A stretch of 64,000 nucleotides of DNA from Cytobacillus purgationiresistens (GCF_030813235.1 NZ_JAUSUB010000002.1:124001-188000), one strand, 5' to 3'; numbered from the stretch's first letter, positions 18,409 through 26,996 are shown. Notes: generated from the letters alone by a model not told the origin. A program made the numbers and translations.

Positions 18409-18966
18409 TTATTTTAAGGATTGGATACTTTCTGAAACCTTATCTGCCCTTTTTCCTTTAAAGAAATAAATCGCTTTCCTTTCAGATTCTTCGATACGGC
18501 TGTTCAAAGTTGTTTTTAACAATGCCGTTCTTAGGAGTTGATTTTGAAAGATATTATGAGAAACTTCTATGCTATGCAGTTGTCTATTTTTGAATACCAC
18601 CTCAGTCATCCCGCCGTCCATTGGCTGATGATGGAAAACATGTTCATACGAAATCCAAATACAACTGGAGTTATTGGCTGAAGCCGTAGGGAAGAAATAA
18701 ATAAAATTGGTGGGATCAATGGTAATAGGTGCCTTATGGGTGACGCCTGTCAGCTGTCTCGTACCTTCTTTTCTGCCTTCATAGCTAGCTCCAAAAAAAC
18801 GGCAGCTCTTTTTGATAATATCAAGGGGTTTGAATGGGGAAATGGTCTCTTCATCCAGTTCATAAATAAGCGAGTAAATTTTACTTCCATATTCAATAGG
18901 CTTAATCATTAAGGTATTGGGATTGATTTCATATTCTTCGATTAATTGGCTTGTCCGATTTTTCAT
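18409..18966 (-). CDS. comK: Competence transcription factor ComK
   Basis: ComK (185 aa) is the master activator of natural competence; it binds pairs of A/T boxes as a tetramer and activates late com genes and itself. Diagnostic segments are present: KSCRFFGASYEGRKEGTRQL, THKAPITIDPTNFIYFFPT and IFQNQLLRTALLKT. An in-frame ATG at 18981 overlaps the GAGGAGTG ribosome binding site, so the ATG at 18966 (MKNRTSQLIEEYEINPN) is preferred. The upstream region (18970-19200) is very A/T-rich with several AAAA and TTTT tracts as expected for autoregulation, but I could not define exact ComK boxes. A divergent IDEAL-domain gene follows, as with B. subtilis yhzC. Confidence 0.95.
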   Translation of the reverse strand: MKNRTSQLIEEYEINPNTLMIKPIEYGSKIYSLIYELDEETISPFKPLDIIKKSCRFFGASYEGRKEGTRQLTGVTHKAPITIDPTNFIYFFPTASANNSSCIWISYEHVFHHQPMDGGMTEVVFKNRQLHSIEVSHNIFQNQLLRTALLKTTLNSRIEESERKAIYFFKGKRADKVSESIQSLK

Positions 18967-19215
18967 CTTTACACTCCTCATGATTATATTTTTTATTAAT
19001 TAACAAAATATTTATAAAATTAGTTCTATTTTACCAAATTAAACAAAATATATCCAGCCTTTCATCCTGTTTTCCAAAACTTTTTATAGTTCAATTGGTG
19101 TAGGTTGAATCAAATGGTCTATTGAAATAAAACAAAATATTTAAATTATTCAAAAATAAGTTGAATAAACAAATATAATTTCATATACTATTAAAAAGTC
19201 ATTGGGGTGATTTTT

Positions 19216-19452
19216 ATGAAAGAAAAATCATACGCCGAACTTATGAAAGCAAGCGCAATGAAACGCAAGAAGCAAAAAGAGGCCTTCGTATTAGACCTCT
19301 ACATCGACATGCTCCTATCTGAAGCCATTCTAAAGAGAAAAAAAGCAACCATACAACATAAAATAGACGAAGCATTAGATCAAAGAAATAAAGCAGACTT
19401 CATTTATCTAGCGAAGGAGTATATTGAAATTCACAAGCAATTTGGAACATAG
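19216..19452 (+). CDS. yhzC: IDEAL-domain protein (YhzC-like)
   Basis: A 78-aa protein, MKEKSYAELMKASAMKRKKQ onward, with a highly basic N-terminus. The C-terminal half contains the literal motif KIDEALDQRNKADFI that names the IDEAL domain, followed by YLAKEYIEIHKQF. The GTG at 19207 overlaps GGGGTGA, so the ATG at 19216 is the start. It is divergent from comK, the position of yhzC in B. subtilis. Molecular function is not known; the domain occurs in small Bacillus proteins. Confidence 0.85.
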   Translation: MKEKSYAELMKASAMKRKKQKEAFVLDLYIDMLLSEAILKRKKATIQHKIDEALDQRNKADFIYLAKEYIEIHKQFGT

Positions 19453-19458
19453 CTTAAA

Positions 19459-19485
19459 TCAATCCTCCCCTACCGGAGGATTTTC
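19459..19485 (+). terminator. Terminator after the IDEAL-domain gene
   Basis: AATCCTCC and GGAGGATTTTC pair around CCTACC directly after the stop codon; a short T-run follows. Confidence 0.8.
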
Positions 19486-19535
19486 TTATGAATAGTTAAA
19501 TTATCTACAAAGCCCATCTACACATAAAAAAAGAA

Positions 19536-19568
19536 CGGCCTCTACATCTTAGAGTAAAGCCGTTCTAA
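19536..19568 (-). terminator. Terminator of the M48 protease gene
   Basis: On the minus strand AGAACGGC and GCCGTTCT enclose a loop that itself pairs (CTCTAAGATGTAGAG), followed by TTTTTTT. It begins within 10 bp of the M48 stop codon. Confidence 0.9.
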
Positions 19569-19575
19569 AAATCAT

Positions 19576-20847
19576 TTAATCTTCTCTATGCTCTATCTCA
19601 TACTCTTCCAGCATTGTAATTCGTTCAAGCATTGATGGATGTCCATAGCGGAAAAATTTAACTAATAACGGCGGATTGACTTGACTTAATCCCGAGCGCG
19701 TCAGCTCTTGGAAAGTTTTAATTCCGGCTTCTGAATCCTTTGTCATTTCAATCGCATATTTGTCCGCTCTCGTTTCCTGATATCGGGAAACTGCATTAGA
19801 CAATGGACTTGAGACAAAGAGTAACATGGAAATAATCATCAAGAACAAAGGTAGTGATCGAATGTCATTAACGGACGGTATCTTTAATGCTGCGCCCCAT
19901 CTCGCAATCACCCATTCCATTATCTTCGATGTTAAATATAAGCCAACAAGTGACAGCAGCAAGTAGCCTGCAATCCCAATATAAATATGCTTTTCTACAT
20001 AATGTGCCATCTCATGCGCCATGATAAATAAAATTTGGTCATCATTCAGCTTGTCTAAGGTTGTATCCCACAGTACAATGCGCGAATTTGAACCAATCCC
20101 TGTTACATAAGCATTCAGCGCATTCGTTTTTTCAGCCATATTCACTTCAAAAACATGCTCAGCTGGAATATTCGCTTTTTTAGCAATATCTAAAATCTTC
20201 GTTTCCAGCTCTTTGTCCTTCAATGGATAGAAATCATTGTATAAAGGATCAATCACAACAGGCTGTAAAAACATGAGAAACAATGAAAACGGAATGGTAA
20301 GCAGCCAAGCATAGAACCACCATCTTTTAGTACTTCTATTGATGAGCCAATAAAGTACATAAACAATGACAATCATCATCCCAAAATTAACCCAAAAATC
20401 AATCAGTTCATCCTTCATCCAACCGCCAAAGCTTTGTGTAGAAATATTATACTGTTTAGAAAGAGTAAAACTAATATAACTTAAAGGGGTTGTTGCAATA
20501 AATGCAAAAAGCGAGAGCCACGCCACATAAATAGATGATTTTACAAATTTATATTTTGATGATTGCTCGCCCCACTTTTTAAAAGCATTAGACAAGCCAA
20601 GCAGTAAAATAAACAAATAAAACAGCCATTCGAATGGTGTGGATAAAAAGAATAACAAGTTTCGAATTTTAGAATAATCTTCGCTCAGCATTAATTCCCT
20701 GCCATTCAGGAACGTTGCGGGATCTGCCACTGTTCCCTGGTACTCAAAGGGAAGGCTTGTATTAGCAAAATGGAATAAATACCAATAAAAAAATAAACCA
20801 TATAGAAAATATGCAACTACACCATACAGGCCAATTTTTCTCGCCAT
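19576..20847 (-). CDS. yhfN: M48 family membrane metalloprotease (Ste24/CAAX-protease type)
   Basis: An integral membrane zinc protease of 423 aa. About six or seven hydrophobic segments flank the zinc motif FIMAHEMAHYVEKH, with His278, Glu279 and His282; the third ligand is likely the glutamate in YQETRADKYAIEMT. The layout is that of Ste24 peptidases, and length and neighbourhood fit B. subtilis YhfN. Substrates in bacteria are unclear; membrane protein quality control is an inference from related M48 enzymes. It has its own terminator. Confidence 0.92.
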   Translation of the reverse strand: MARKIGLYGVVAYFLYGLFFYWYLFHFANTSLPFEYQGTVADPATFLNGRELMLSEDYSKIRNLLFFLSTPFEWLFYLFILLLGLSNAFKKWGEQSSKYKFVKSSIYVAWLSLFAFIATTPLSYISFTLSKQYNISTQSFGGWMKDELIDFWVNFGMMIVIVYVLYWLINRSTKRWWFYAWLLTIPFSLFLMFLQPVVIDPLYNDFYPLKDKELETKILDIAKKANIPAEHVFEVNMAEKTNALNAYVTGIGSNSRIVLWDTTLDKLNDDQILFIMAHEMAHYVEKHIYIGIAGYLLLSLVGLYLTSKIMEWVIARWGAALKIPSVNDIRSLPLFLMIISMLLFVSSPLSNAVSRYQETRADKYAIEMTKDSEAGIKTFQELTRSGLSQVNPPLLVKFFRYGHPSMLERITMLEEYEIEHRED

Positions 20848-20865
20848 CCGGTCCCCTCCTCTAAA

Positions 20866-20975
20866 ATGCGAAGACGTCTTGCAGCTCTGAAAAGCATAAA
20901 ACCTACTCAGGGCTTCCTCTTTGCCTTGAATTCCTGTTTGGCTTATGAACTAAGGAGCGAGACGTCGCAACCAAC
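20866..20975. repeat. Diverged copy of the structured intergenic repeat (copy D)
   Basis: The block opens AAATGCGAAGACGTCTTGCA and closes GGAGCGAGACGTCGC, so GACGTC ends face each other, with an inner TTTGCCTTGAATTCC region. It keeps the AAATGCG opening, the AAGCATAA segment and the overall length of copies A and C, but the arms differ. It is upstream of the M48 gene on the opposite side from azlD. Confidence 0.5.
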
Positions 20976-21086
20976 TATTTTTTGTACAGCCCTTTCATAT
21001 TTAGTTTAGTATAAAAAATCATAAATAGAACCTAAAGTATGAACATTCTTTTCTTTTTCTAGCATACCCAATAGTGGGAATAAGAA

Positions 21087-21112
21087 AAAACCACCTGCCT
21101 TTTAGCAGGTGA
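21087..21112 (-). terminator. Terminator of azlCD
   Basis: On the minus strand CACCTGC and GGCAGGTGG pair around TAAAA, followed by TTTTTTC. It starts at the azlD stop codon. Confidence 0.88.
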
Positions 21113-21421
21113 TTAAGTAAATAAATAGGAATAACAAGTTAACACAGCAATCGAGCCAATTACAACAACCATCAGATTCGCACCCAAATAGGCAGCAGTA
21201 AAAGCGGCAGCCGCACCGAGAAGACCAAACCAAATATCATCATTAATAGATAAAACCCCTGGGAAAATCAGTGCGCCAAGTGCGGCATACGGAACATTCT
21301 TTAATACACCTTGAATAAATGGAGGGAGCTCCTTTCCTCTGAAAAGGATAAACGGAGCGAGCCGCGGAAGATAAGTAACGATCCCCATACCAATAATCAT
21401 CCAAACGATTTCACTGCTCAT
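21113..21421 (-). CDS. azlD: AzlD family branched-chain amino acid exporter subunit
   Basis: AzlD is the small membrane partner (102 aa, four hydrophobic segments) of AzlC in a branched-chain amino acid exporter first found through azaleucine resistance. The family motif YLPRLAPFILFRGKELPPFI is near residues 18-37, followed by VPYAALGALIFPGVL. Its start overlaps the end of azlC by 11 bp, so the two are co-translated. Confidence 0.92.
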   Translation of the reverse strand: MSSEIVWMIIGMGIVTYLPRLAPFILFRGKELPPFIQGVLKNVPYAALGALIFPGVLSINDDIWFGLLGAAAAFTAAYLGANLMVVVIGSIAVLTCYSYLFT

Positions 21422-22142
21422 TCTGTTTCCCTCCTTGTGATTTCTTCTTCCTTTCCATGAACTCCACGATGACAGCAGAAGAAATCGTTGCAGCGACTAT
21501 TCCCCAACCTGTGGCCAAGATTTTTGTATAGATAAAAATCGAGTTGAAACATGCAGCTAGTACAGCGAGAAAAACAAACTTAATACCGTTTTTCATTGAA
21601 GGCACAAGCAACCCGATAAACATGGCATATAGCGCTACAGACATACTTTCCTGCAATATTTGCGGAAGATTGGCACCAATCACAAACCCGATGGCTGAAA
21701 ATATGACCCAACTAAAATAACCTATTGAATTAACACCAAGAATAAAGCCCGTTTTCAAAATTCCATCCCTAGTAGCAACAACTGAAAAAGATTCATCTGT
21801 AATACCAAAGGAGTAAATCGCTTTGTATAAGAGATGATCCTCTTCTGCCTTTTCATTTAACGCGGTACTCATCAAGAAATGCCTAATATTCACAATAAAA
21901 GTAGTTAATATTATTTCCAGCGCACTCGTTCCTAGAGCGATTAAGCTTAAAGAGATATATTGAGCAGCTCCAGCGAAGACTATCATACTCATTAAGACTG
22001 TCTCCCCAATGGTCAATCCTGTGGTCTTCGCTAATAGCCCAAAGGTTAATGCAACGGGAGCATACCCAATTGCAATAGTGAGGCCCGCTTGTATTCCTTT
22101 CTTGAAAGAGGAATCCTGTCTCTGCAAAACTATTTCCGTCAT
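21411..22142 (-). CDS. azlC: AzlC family branched-chain amino acid exporter subunit
   Basis: AzlC (243 aa) is the large, polytopic membrane subunit of the AzlCD exporter. The family motifs GIQAGLTIAIGYAPVALTFG and VFAGAAQYISLSLI are present, and the protein has about six hydrophobic stretches. An in-frame ATG at 22157 overlaps the GGAGTGGAG ribosome binding site; the ATG at 22142 (MTEIVLQRQDSSFKKG) is the better start. It is transcribed away from an XRE-cupin regulator across a region with three repeated operator-like sequences, which suggests that regulator controls it. Confidence 0.92.
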   Translation of the reverse strand: MTEIVLQRQDSSFKKGIQAGLTIAIGYAPVALTFGLLAKTTGLTIGETVLMSMIVFAGAAQYISLSLIALGTSALEIILTTFIVNIRHFLMSTALNEKAEEDHLLYKAIYSFGITDESFSVVATRDGILKTGFILGVNSIGYFSWVIFSAIGFVIGANLPQILQESMSVALYAMFIGLLVPSMKNGIKFVFLAVLAACFNSIFIYTKILATGWGIVAATISSAVIVEFMERKKKSQGGKQNEQ

Positions 22143-22206
22143 TTTTCTCCACTCCATTAAAAATTTTTTATAAAAAGATAGAAATATACTATAATAAAGA
22201 TAACGG

Positions 22207-22262
22207 GCGTTTTAATAAACCACCTATGCGTTTTATTATACATATATGCGTTATAATACACC
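22207..22262 (+). promoter_or_regulatory. Three phased operator-like repeats between azlC and the XRE-cupin gene
   Basis: Three direct copies of GCGTTnTAnTA start at 22207 (GCGTTTTAATAAACC), 22228 (GCGTTTTATTATACA) and 22248 (GCGTTATAATACACC). The spacings of 21 and 20 bp place them on the same face of the helix. The third contains TATAAT (22252-22257), a possible -10 for the regulator gene, and the middle one holds TATAAT on the minus strand, a possible -10 for azlC. They fit binding sites for the adjacent regulator. Confidence 0.6.
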
Positions 22263-22280
22263 ACACTTTTCGGAGGGAAT

Positions 22281-22832
22281 ATGGAAAACATTCAAAAAAA
22301 TATTGGTACAAACCTTAGAAGTATAAGAAAAAAAAGAGGACACAGCCTCGATGCCACTGCTGAACTTACAGGCGTGAGCAAAGCGATGCTTGGGCAAATC
22401 GAACGTGGTGAATCTAACCCTACAGTGACCACTCTTTGGAAGATCGCAACCGGGCTGCAAGTTTCATTTTCCTCTTTAATTATGGACGAACCATCCTCTG
22501 TTCATGTGGTTAAACTAAATGATGTGGTACCTATCATGGAATATGAGGGAAATTACCGGGTTTACCCTATATTTCCTTTTGATCCAAGAAAAAAATTCGA
22601 AATTTTTTCAGTTGAGATTGAGACAGGATACGAGCACGCTTCACACAAGCATAATGAAGGTGTTGAAGAATATTTAACGGTCATTTCCGGTACACTTGAA
22701 TTAGAAATTCACCAAGAGTGTTACAAAATTGAAAAAGGAAATTCGATTCGGTTTTTAGCTAACAAGGAACATATTTATAGGAATATCGGAACCGACATGA
22801 TTCTATATCAAACGGTTTTGTATTATCCATAA
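22281..22832 (+). CDS. XRE family transcriptional regulator with C-terminal cupin
   Basis: A 183-aa regulator with an N-terminal helix-turn-helix of the XRE type (about residues 8-62: IGTNLRSIRKKRGHSLDATA, then LTGVSKAMLGQIERGESNPT) and a C-terminal cupin-2 domain (residues 105-180; EHASHKHNEGVEEYLTVISG). Such two-domain proteins bind DNA and sense a small ligand in the cupin barrel. It is divergent from azlCD, and regulators of this architecture commonly sit beside azlCD, so control of branched-chain amino acid export is likely. The ATG at 22281 follows CGGAGGG. Confidence 0.9.
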   Translation: MENIQKNIGTNLRSIRKKRGHSLDATAELTGVSKAMLGQIERGESNPTVTTLWKIATGLQVSFSSLIMDEPSSVHVVKLNDVVPIMEYEGNYRVYPIFPFDPRKKFEIFSVEIETGYEHASHKHNEGVEEYLTVISGTLELEIHQECYKIEKGNSIRFLANKEHIYRNIGTDMILYQTVLYYP

Positions 22833-22876
22833 TGTTGGAGAGGTTATGCCTCTCTTTATTATTTTGATGGGGAGCC

Positions 22877-22905
22877 AAGGCAGAATCTGCCTTGGCTTTT
22901 TTTCA
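22877..22905 (+). terminator. Terminator after the XRE-cupin gene
   Basis: AGCCAAGGCA and TGCCTTGGCT pair around GAATC and are followed by TTTTTTT. A weaker hairpin (GAGAGG, CCTCTC, then TTTATT) lies directly after the stop codon at 22838-22860. Confidence 0.92.
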
Positions 22906-22969
22906 TTCTGCAGAGGCTCATATGAGATTGAACCAGCTCTGTCCAGGTAAGGCTTTAGTTGTGTAATGA

Positions 22970-23048
22970 AAATAAAGTCGCGATGTTTGGAAAAAAATGC
23001 GATGTTTAAAATAAAGTCGCAACGTTTATAAAAAAGATGCGAAATTTT
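22970..23048. repeat. Short degenerate tandem repeat, about four units
   Basis: Four diverged units of about 18-21 bp alternate AAAGTCGCGATGTTT, ATGCGATGTTTAAAA, AAAGTCGCAACGTTT and GATGCGAAATTTT. It is intergenic between the XRE-cupin terminator and the AHSA1-like gene. No coding or regulatory role is visible. Confidence 0.6.
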
Positions 23049-23189
23049 ACCTCTTTGGGTATGATTGTCTAAAGGGTATTTTATGGAAAAAATACTATTC
23101 CGCAATCGAGAAGAAATTTCTAGCATTCATAGGTGATAAACTTAAAAAAATAGACTCAGCGACACAACGACAAAAAGGAGGATTTCATC

Positions 23190-23666
23190 ATGGCGAATAC
23201 GTCAAATAATAAGAGAACAGATTCTGCTTCAAGAGTGATTATGGCATCACCGCAAACCATTTATCAGTCATTCATAAACCCGGAAGCATTGGTTTCGTGG
23301 CTTCCACCGAAAGGAATGTCGGGTCATATTGACATGTTTGACCCCCGCGAAGGCGGAACTTATAGAGTGACCCTCACGTACGAAATGGATCATTCAAACC
23401 TTGGAAAGACTTCCCAAAACACTGACGTAGCCCAAGGGGAGTTTTTGGAGTTGATTCCAGACAAGCGAATTGTGCAATCAGTAAAATTCGATTCCGAGGA
23501 TCCAGCGTTCTCGGGTGAGATGACACAGAAATGGCTCTTAGAAACCACTTCAGAAGGTACAAAGGTCACTATTGTTTGTGAAAACGTACCTGAAGGAATA
23601 CGAAAGGAGGATCACGACGAAGGTTTAATGTCCACACTGGAGAATCTCGCTATCTTTACCGAATGA
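23190..23666 (+). CDS. SRPBCC/AHSA1-like (START-fold) protein
   Basis: A 158-aa protein of the AHSA1-like branch of the SRPBCC superfamily, which form a deep ligand-binding cavity. The N-terminal ASPQTIYQSFINPEALVSWL is the characteristic first helix region, followed by DPREGGTYRVTL and the terminal TLENLAIF. It has an ideal ribosome binding site (AAAGGAGG) before the ATG. Members bind hydrophobic small molecules or act as polyketide-type cyclases; no specific substrate is suggested and the gene appears monocistronic. Confidence 0.85.
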   Translation: MANTSNNKRTDSASRVIMASPQTIYQSFINPEALVSWLPPKGMSGHIDMFDPREGGTYRVTLTYEMDHSNLGKTSQNTDVAQGEFLELIPDKRIVQSVKFDSEDPAFSGEMTQKWLLETTSEGTKVTIVCENVPEGIRKEDHDEGLMSTLENLAIFTE

Positions 23667-24077
23667 CAAACTATAAAAATCATTTTTGATGTCTTTATAA
23701 AAGGCATCGACCTTAAGCAAACGGGCGCAATTGCGGAATAACATACGTAGAAAATGATCAAACTTTTTTATAAAAATTGTATACTACTTCACAAATAATA
23801 AATCCATTTTGATCAATCTTTTTTTCAAAATGGATTTATTTAATTGCCGCAAGATATATAATTAGCGAATTATTTTGATCAAACTTTATTAAAGCTACAT
23901 TAGGGTGATTTGTATTCCATGTTACCTGTAGTCGTAGCTACCTCTTGTCTTCTCGATGGAGTTGGATGAGCATATCGCTTTTTCTCCTCTATCTTTTCTC
24001 CTTTCCTCCCCCCTAGACAGAACAGTAAATTTCTACATTAATCTGTCTCAGCTTTCATTCTCCTCCATATAAAAAAC
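23667..24077. other. Gene-free stretch with a strong hairpin
   Basis: No gene is seen. The motif TGATCAAACTTT (or a close variant) occurs three times (about 23755, 23811 and 23877). The middle copy lies in the loop of a long hairpin (23795-23843), annotated separately. Confidence 0.5.
23795..23843 (+). terminator. Terminator-like hairpin
   Basis: AATAAATCCATTTT and AAAATGGATTTATT form a perfect 14-bp A/T-rich stem around a GATCAATC plus T-run loop. It could end transcription of the AHSA1-like gene 130 bp upstream, although it lacks a GC-rich stem. Confidence 0.55.
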
Positions 24078-24103
24078 AGCAGATGCCGGTCGACATCTGC
24101 TCT
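24078..24103 (-). terminator. Terminator of the ABC importer operon
   Basis: On the minus strand AGCAGATG and CATCTGCT pair around TCGACCGG and are followed by GTTTTTTAT, 12 bp after the ATPase stop codon. Confidence 0.9.
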
Positions 24104-24114
24104 ACTGCTTTGTA

Positions 24115-24909
24115 TTAAATTAATACTGCCTTATCACTATTCATCTTTTCACCGCGAATTTGCTGGAATTCCAGTAATAATTTCTCGACAGTTAAATGCT
24201 GTTTCGCCTCTTCATCCGCTTGAAAAATCATTTGTCCTTTGTCCATCATAATCAGCCTGTTTCCTAAGTCAATGGCTTGCTGCATATTATGTGTGACCAT
24301 CAAGGTAGTGAGCTGATACTTTTCAACGATTTCTTTCGTAAGTTGTGTAATGAGCTCAGCTCTCGATGGATCCAGCGCAGCTGTATGCTCATCAAGCAAC
24401 AGTATTTTCGGTTCGGTAAAGGTAGCCATCAACAGGGACAACGCCTGCCTTTCTCCCCCTGATAATAAGCCAACCTTAGCATGCAGCCTGTTTTCAAGGC
24501 CAAGATGGAGCATTTCTAATTTTTCTTGGAAAATTACTTTTCTATTCTTTGAAACACCTTTTTGCAGACCCCGTGATTTTGTTCGTGTATAAGCGATCGC
24601 AAGGTTTTCTTCAATCGTCATCGCCGGAGCTGTACCTGCCATAGGGTCTTGGAACACTCGGCCAATCAGTTTAGATCGTTTATTCTCTTTTACTGCCGAT
24701 ACATTTTTTCCATCAATAATGATTTCACCTAAATCAGGCATCATTTTTCCGGAAATAATATTCATTAAAGTGGATTTCCCTGCGCCATTGCTTCCGATGA
24801 CCGTCATAAAATCTCCCGGTTTTAGGTGGAGGTCCATCTGCTGTAATGCCATCTTTTCATCTGGTGTGCCTTCATTAAAAACCTTATGAATCTGTTTTAA
24901 TTGAAGCAA
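24115..24909 (-). CDS. ABC importer ATP-binding protein
   Basis: The ATPase subunit (264 aa from the preferred start) of a three-gene importer. Walker A is VIGSNGAGKSTLMN, the Q-loop region is GRVFQDPMAG, the signature is LLSGGERQALSLLM, Walker B is ILLLDEHTAALDP and the H-loop is TLMVTHNMQQA. The open frame reaches back to 25026 inside the permease gene, but the TTG at 24909 (LLQLKQIHKVFNEGT) lies 6 bp after GAGGTG and is the likely start, a 26-bp overlap with the permease. The partners match the TrpXYZ-like class in which the binding protein is of the ABC_sub_bind family. Confidence 0.92.
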   Translation of the reverse strand: MLQLKQIHKVFNEGTPDEKMALQQMDLHLKPGDFMTVIGSNGAGKSTLMNIISGKMMPDLGEIIIDGKNVSAVKENKRSKLIGRVFQDPMAGTAPAMTIEENLAIAYTRTKSRGLQKGVSKNRKVIFQEKLEMLHLGLENRLHAKVGLLSGGERQALSLLMATFTEPKILLLDEHTAALDPSRAELITQLTKEIVEKYQLTTLMVTHNMQQAIDLGNRLIMMDKGQMIFQADEEAKQHLTVEKLLLEFQQIRGEKMNSDKAVLI

Positions 24910-25885
24910 GATTTTCACCTCGTTTATCATATTCATTTTTTCTTGCCTGAAGCATCCGCTTCTTTTTCCGCTGTCTTTCTCGCTGTTTATCCAACACTTT
25001 AGGCAAAATGAGTGCGAATACGACAATCAAAGCTGTAATCAGCTTCATATCTCCTGTTTCTAGAAATTCAACACGCAGTGCAAGTGTCACAATAATGCGA
25101 TATAGAATCGCTCCACCTACTACAGCCAGCGTCGCTCTTATGATTGTTTTTGCACCAAAGATCGCTTCACCAATAATGACCGATGCGAGGCCGATAACAA
25201 TCATCCCAATACCCATACCGACATCACTGAAGCCGTTATATTGAGCGATTAAACTACCAGATAACGCTACAAGTGCATTTGCTAAGCCAAGTCCAAGAAT
25301 TTTCAAAGTGTCCGTATCAGCTGAGAAGCTGCGGATCATCGTTTCATTATTACCAGTCGCTCGAATGGCAAGTCCAAGATCCGTCTTCAAGAACCAATCG
25401 ATCAAGATCTTTACAATAAAAGCAAGGATCAGCATAAGAATGAGAATTCCCCATGTTTTCGGGACAAAGCCGAAAAAGGTGAGGGCCTGATCGATGCCAA
25501 GCCCTTGCCAGAATGCCGTAAGCTTTGAAATCACTGTCTCTTCAGACAAAAGCGGTATATTTGATTTGCCCATAATCCGCAGATTGATAGAGTATAAGGC
25601 AATCATCATTAGAATCCCTGACAACAATGGGTTAATTTTCCCCTTAGTATGGAGAAGGCCTGTAACACATCCAGCTAAAAACCCTGCTCCCATGGCTGCA
25701 ACAGTTGCAACGAAAGGATCGGTGCCACCAACAATGAGCACAGCTGCTACTGCTCCACCAGTCACAAAGCTACCATCCACCGTTAAATCAGGGAAGTCTA
25801 GTATTCGAAATGATAAATATACACCTAATGCCATTAATGCATAGATTGCACCTGCTTCAATGGAGCCAAAAATTGCCGTTCCCAT
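24884..25885 (-). CDS. ABC importer permease (BPD_transp_2 family)
   Basis: A 333-aa membrane permease with about eight or nine hydrophobic segments, starting MGTAIFGSIEAGAIYALMAL. The segment LALRATGNNETMIRSFSADT (residue order LAIRATGNNE in the protein) is the cytoplasmic loop that contacts the ATPase in branched-chain amino acid type permeases. It lies between the binding protein (51 bp upstream) and the ATPase (26-bp overlap). Only one permease gene is present, so it probably acts as a homodimer. Confidence 0.91.
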   Translation of the reverse strand: MGTAIFGSIEAGAIYALMALGVYLSFRILDFPDLTVDGSFVTGGAVAAVLIVGGTDPFVATVAAMGAGFLAGCVTGLLHTKGKINPLLSGILMMIALYSINLRIMGKSNIPLLSEETVISKLTAFWQGLGIDQALTFFGFVPKTWGILILMLILAFIVKILIDWFLKTDLGLAIRATGNNETMIRSFSADTDTLKILGLGLANALVALSGSLIAQYNGFSDVGMGIGMIVIGLASVIIGEAIFGAKTIIRATLAVVGGAILYRIIVTLALRVEFLETGDMKLITALIVVFALILPKVLDKQRERQRKKKRMLQARKNEYDKRGENLASIKTDS

Positions 25886-25936
25886 ATTATTCTCCCTTTC
25901 TAACTCAAGCTGTCTAACAAAGTTGGATCCACCTAC

Positions 25937-26944
25937 TTATTCGATAAATTCTGCAACGTCATTCCATTCTTCGTTTAGCTCTATGCCCATATCTGCAGCC
26001 GCTTTTTTATTGATTAATAGTTTTAAATTTTGCGGATATTGAATAGGCAGATCTGCTGGTTCTTTTTCACCCTTTAGTATTTGCGCTGCCATCACGCCAG
26101 CTTCATAGCCAATATCTTCATAATCAAATCCATATGCTGCAAAACCGCCACGTTCAACGGAATCTAATTCACCTACAAATAACGGAATTTTATTCTCATT
26201 AGATACTTGAATGACAGACTCTAATGCAGCTACAACTGTATTATCAGTAATGATATAGAGCACATCAGCTTTGCCGATTAAGGATTCGGTTGCCTGCTTC
26301 ACTTCAGCTGAAGTGGATACAGTTGCTTCCGCAAGCTTCATATCAGTACCTTTAATAGCTTCTTTTACGATATCGATTTGAGCTGCTGAATTTGACTCTC
26401 CAGAGTTATAAACCACACCAATCGTATCAATATCGAAATAGTCATCGATAAATTTAACCGTATTAGGAATAGCATCCGGATGATTATCGATTGTACCTGT
26501 GATATTGCCGCCTGGCTCCTCAATGGATTTAACTAAGCTTGAACCAATCGGATCTGTAACAGAAGTAAATACAATTGGAATATCCTTTGTTGCATTTAAT
26601 GCGCTTAAAGCACTCGGTGTTGAATTCGCAAATATTAAATCCACATTATCACCAACAAAGTTTGTCGCGATGGATTGATTATTATTTTGATCGCCTTGTG
26701 CAATTTGAAGATCATAGGTTACACTGAGTCCTTTCTCATCCAGTGCCTTTTTAAATCCGTCTACAGCTGAATCTAAAGAAGGATGTTCAACAATCTGAGT
26801 GACTCCGACTTTATATGTTTTTTCCGAATCAGTATTTTCTCCTCCAGATCCGCTAGTATTATCACTACTTCCGCAAGCACTTAAAAAAGCAGCACTAATT
26901 ATAGTAGTAGCAGCTAACATCTTAATCGAATTGAATTTCCCCAT
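25937..26944 (-). CDS. ABC importer substrate-binding lipoprotein (ABC_sub_bind family)
   Basis: A 335-aa lipoprotein; from the preferred ATG at 26944 it starts MGKFNSIKMLAATTIISAAF and has the lipobox LSAC with Cys at residue 24. A serine-, glycine- and aspartate-rich linker precedes a two-lobed binding domain (VGVTQIVEHPSLDSAVDGFK; IVFTSVTDPIGSSLV; YNSGESNSAAQIDIV) typical of the PF04392 family. The GTG at 26971 is further upstream but the ATG has GGGGA before it. In streptococci relatives bind aromatic amino acids such as tryptophan; the ligand here is not known. First gene of the operon. Confidence 0.92.
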   Translation of the reverse strand: MGKFNSIKMLAATTIISAAFLSACGSSDNTSGSGGENTDSEKTYKVGVTQIVEHPSLDSAVDGFKKALDEKGLSVTYDLQIAQGDQNNNQSIATNFVGDNVDLIFANSTPSALSALNATKDIPIVFTSVTDPIGSSLVKSIEEPGGNITGTIDNHPDAIPNTVKFIDDYFDIDTIGVVYNSGESNSAAQIDIVKEAIKGTDMKLAEATVSTSAEVKQATESLIGKADVLYIITDNTVVAALESVIQVSNENKIPLFVGELDSVERGGFAAYGFDYEDIGYEAGVMAAQILKGEKEPADLPIQYPQNLKLLINKKAAADMGIELNEEWNDVAEFIE

Positions 26945-26961
26945 TTGATTAAATTCCCCTT

Positions 26962-26996
26962 TCGCTTTCACGCTTTTACGCTTTCATGCTTTTATT
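26962..26996. repeat. Octamer tandem repeat
   Basis: Four successive near-copies of CGCTTTCA (CGCTTTCA, CGCTTTTA, CGCTTTCA, TGCTTTTA) lie just upstream of the binding-protein gene start. Small and possibly the result of slippage; its closeness to the ribosome binding site could alter the leader length between strains. Confidence 0.6.

Noticed and set aside
18967-19200. Defined ComK boxes (AAAA-N5-TTTT pairs) for autoregulation of comK
   Set aside because: The stretch is so A/T-rich that several partial matches occur, none with convincing pair spacing.
22803-23126. Minus-strand ORF of 107 aa between the XRE-cupin and AHSA1-like genes
   Set aside because: It crosses a terminator and a degenerate repeat and has no ribosome binding site or recognisable domain.
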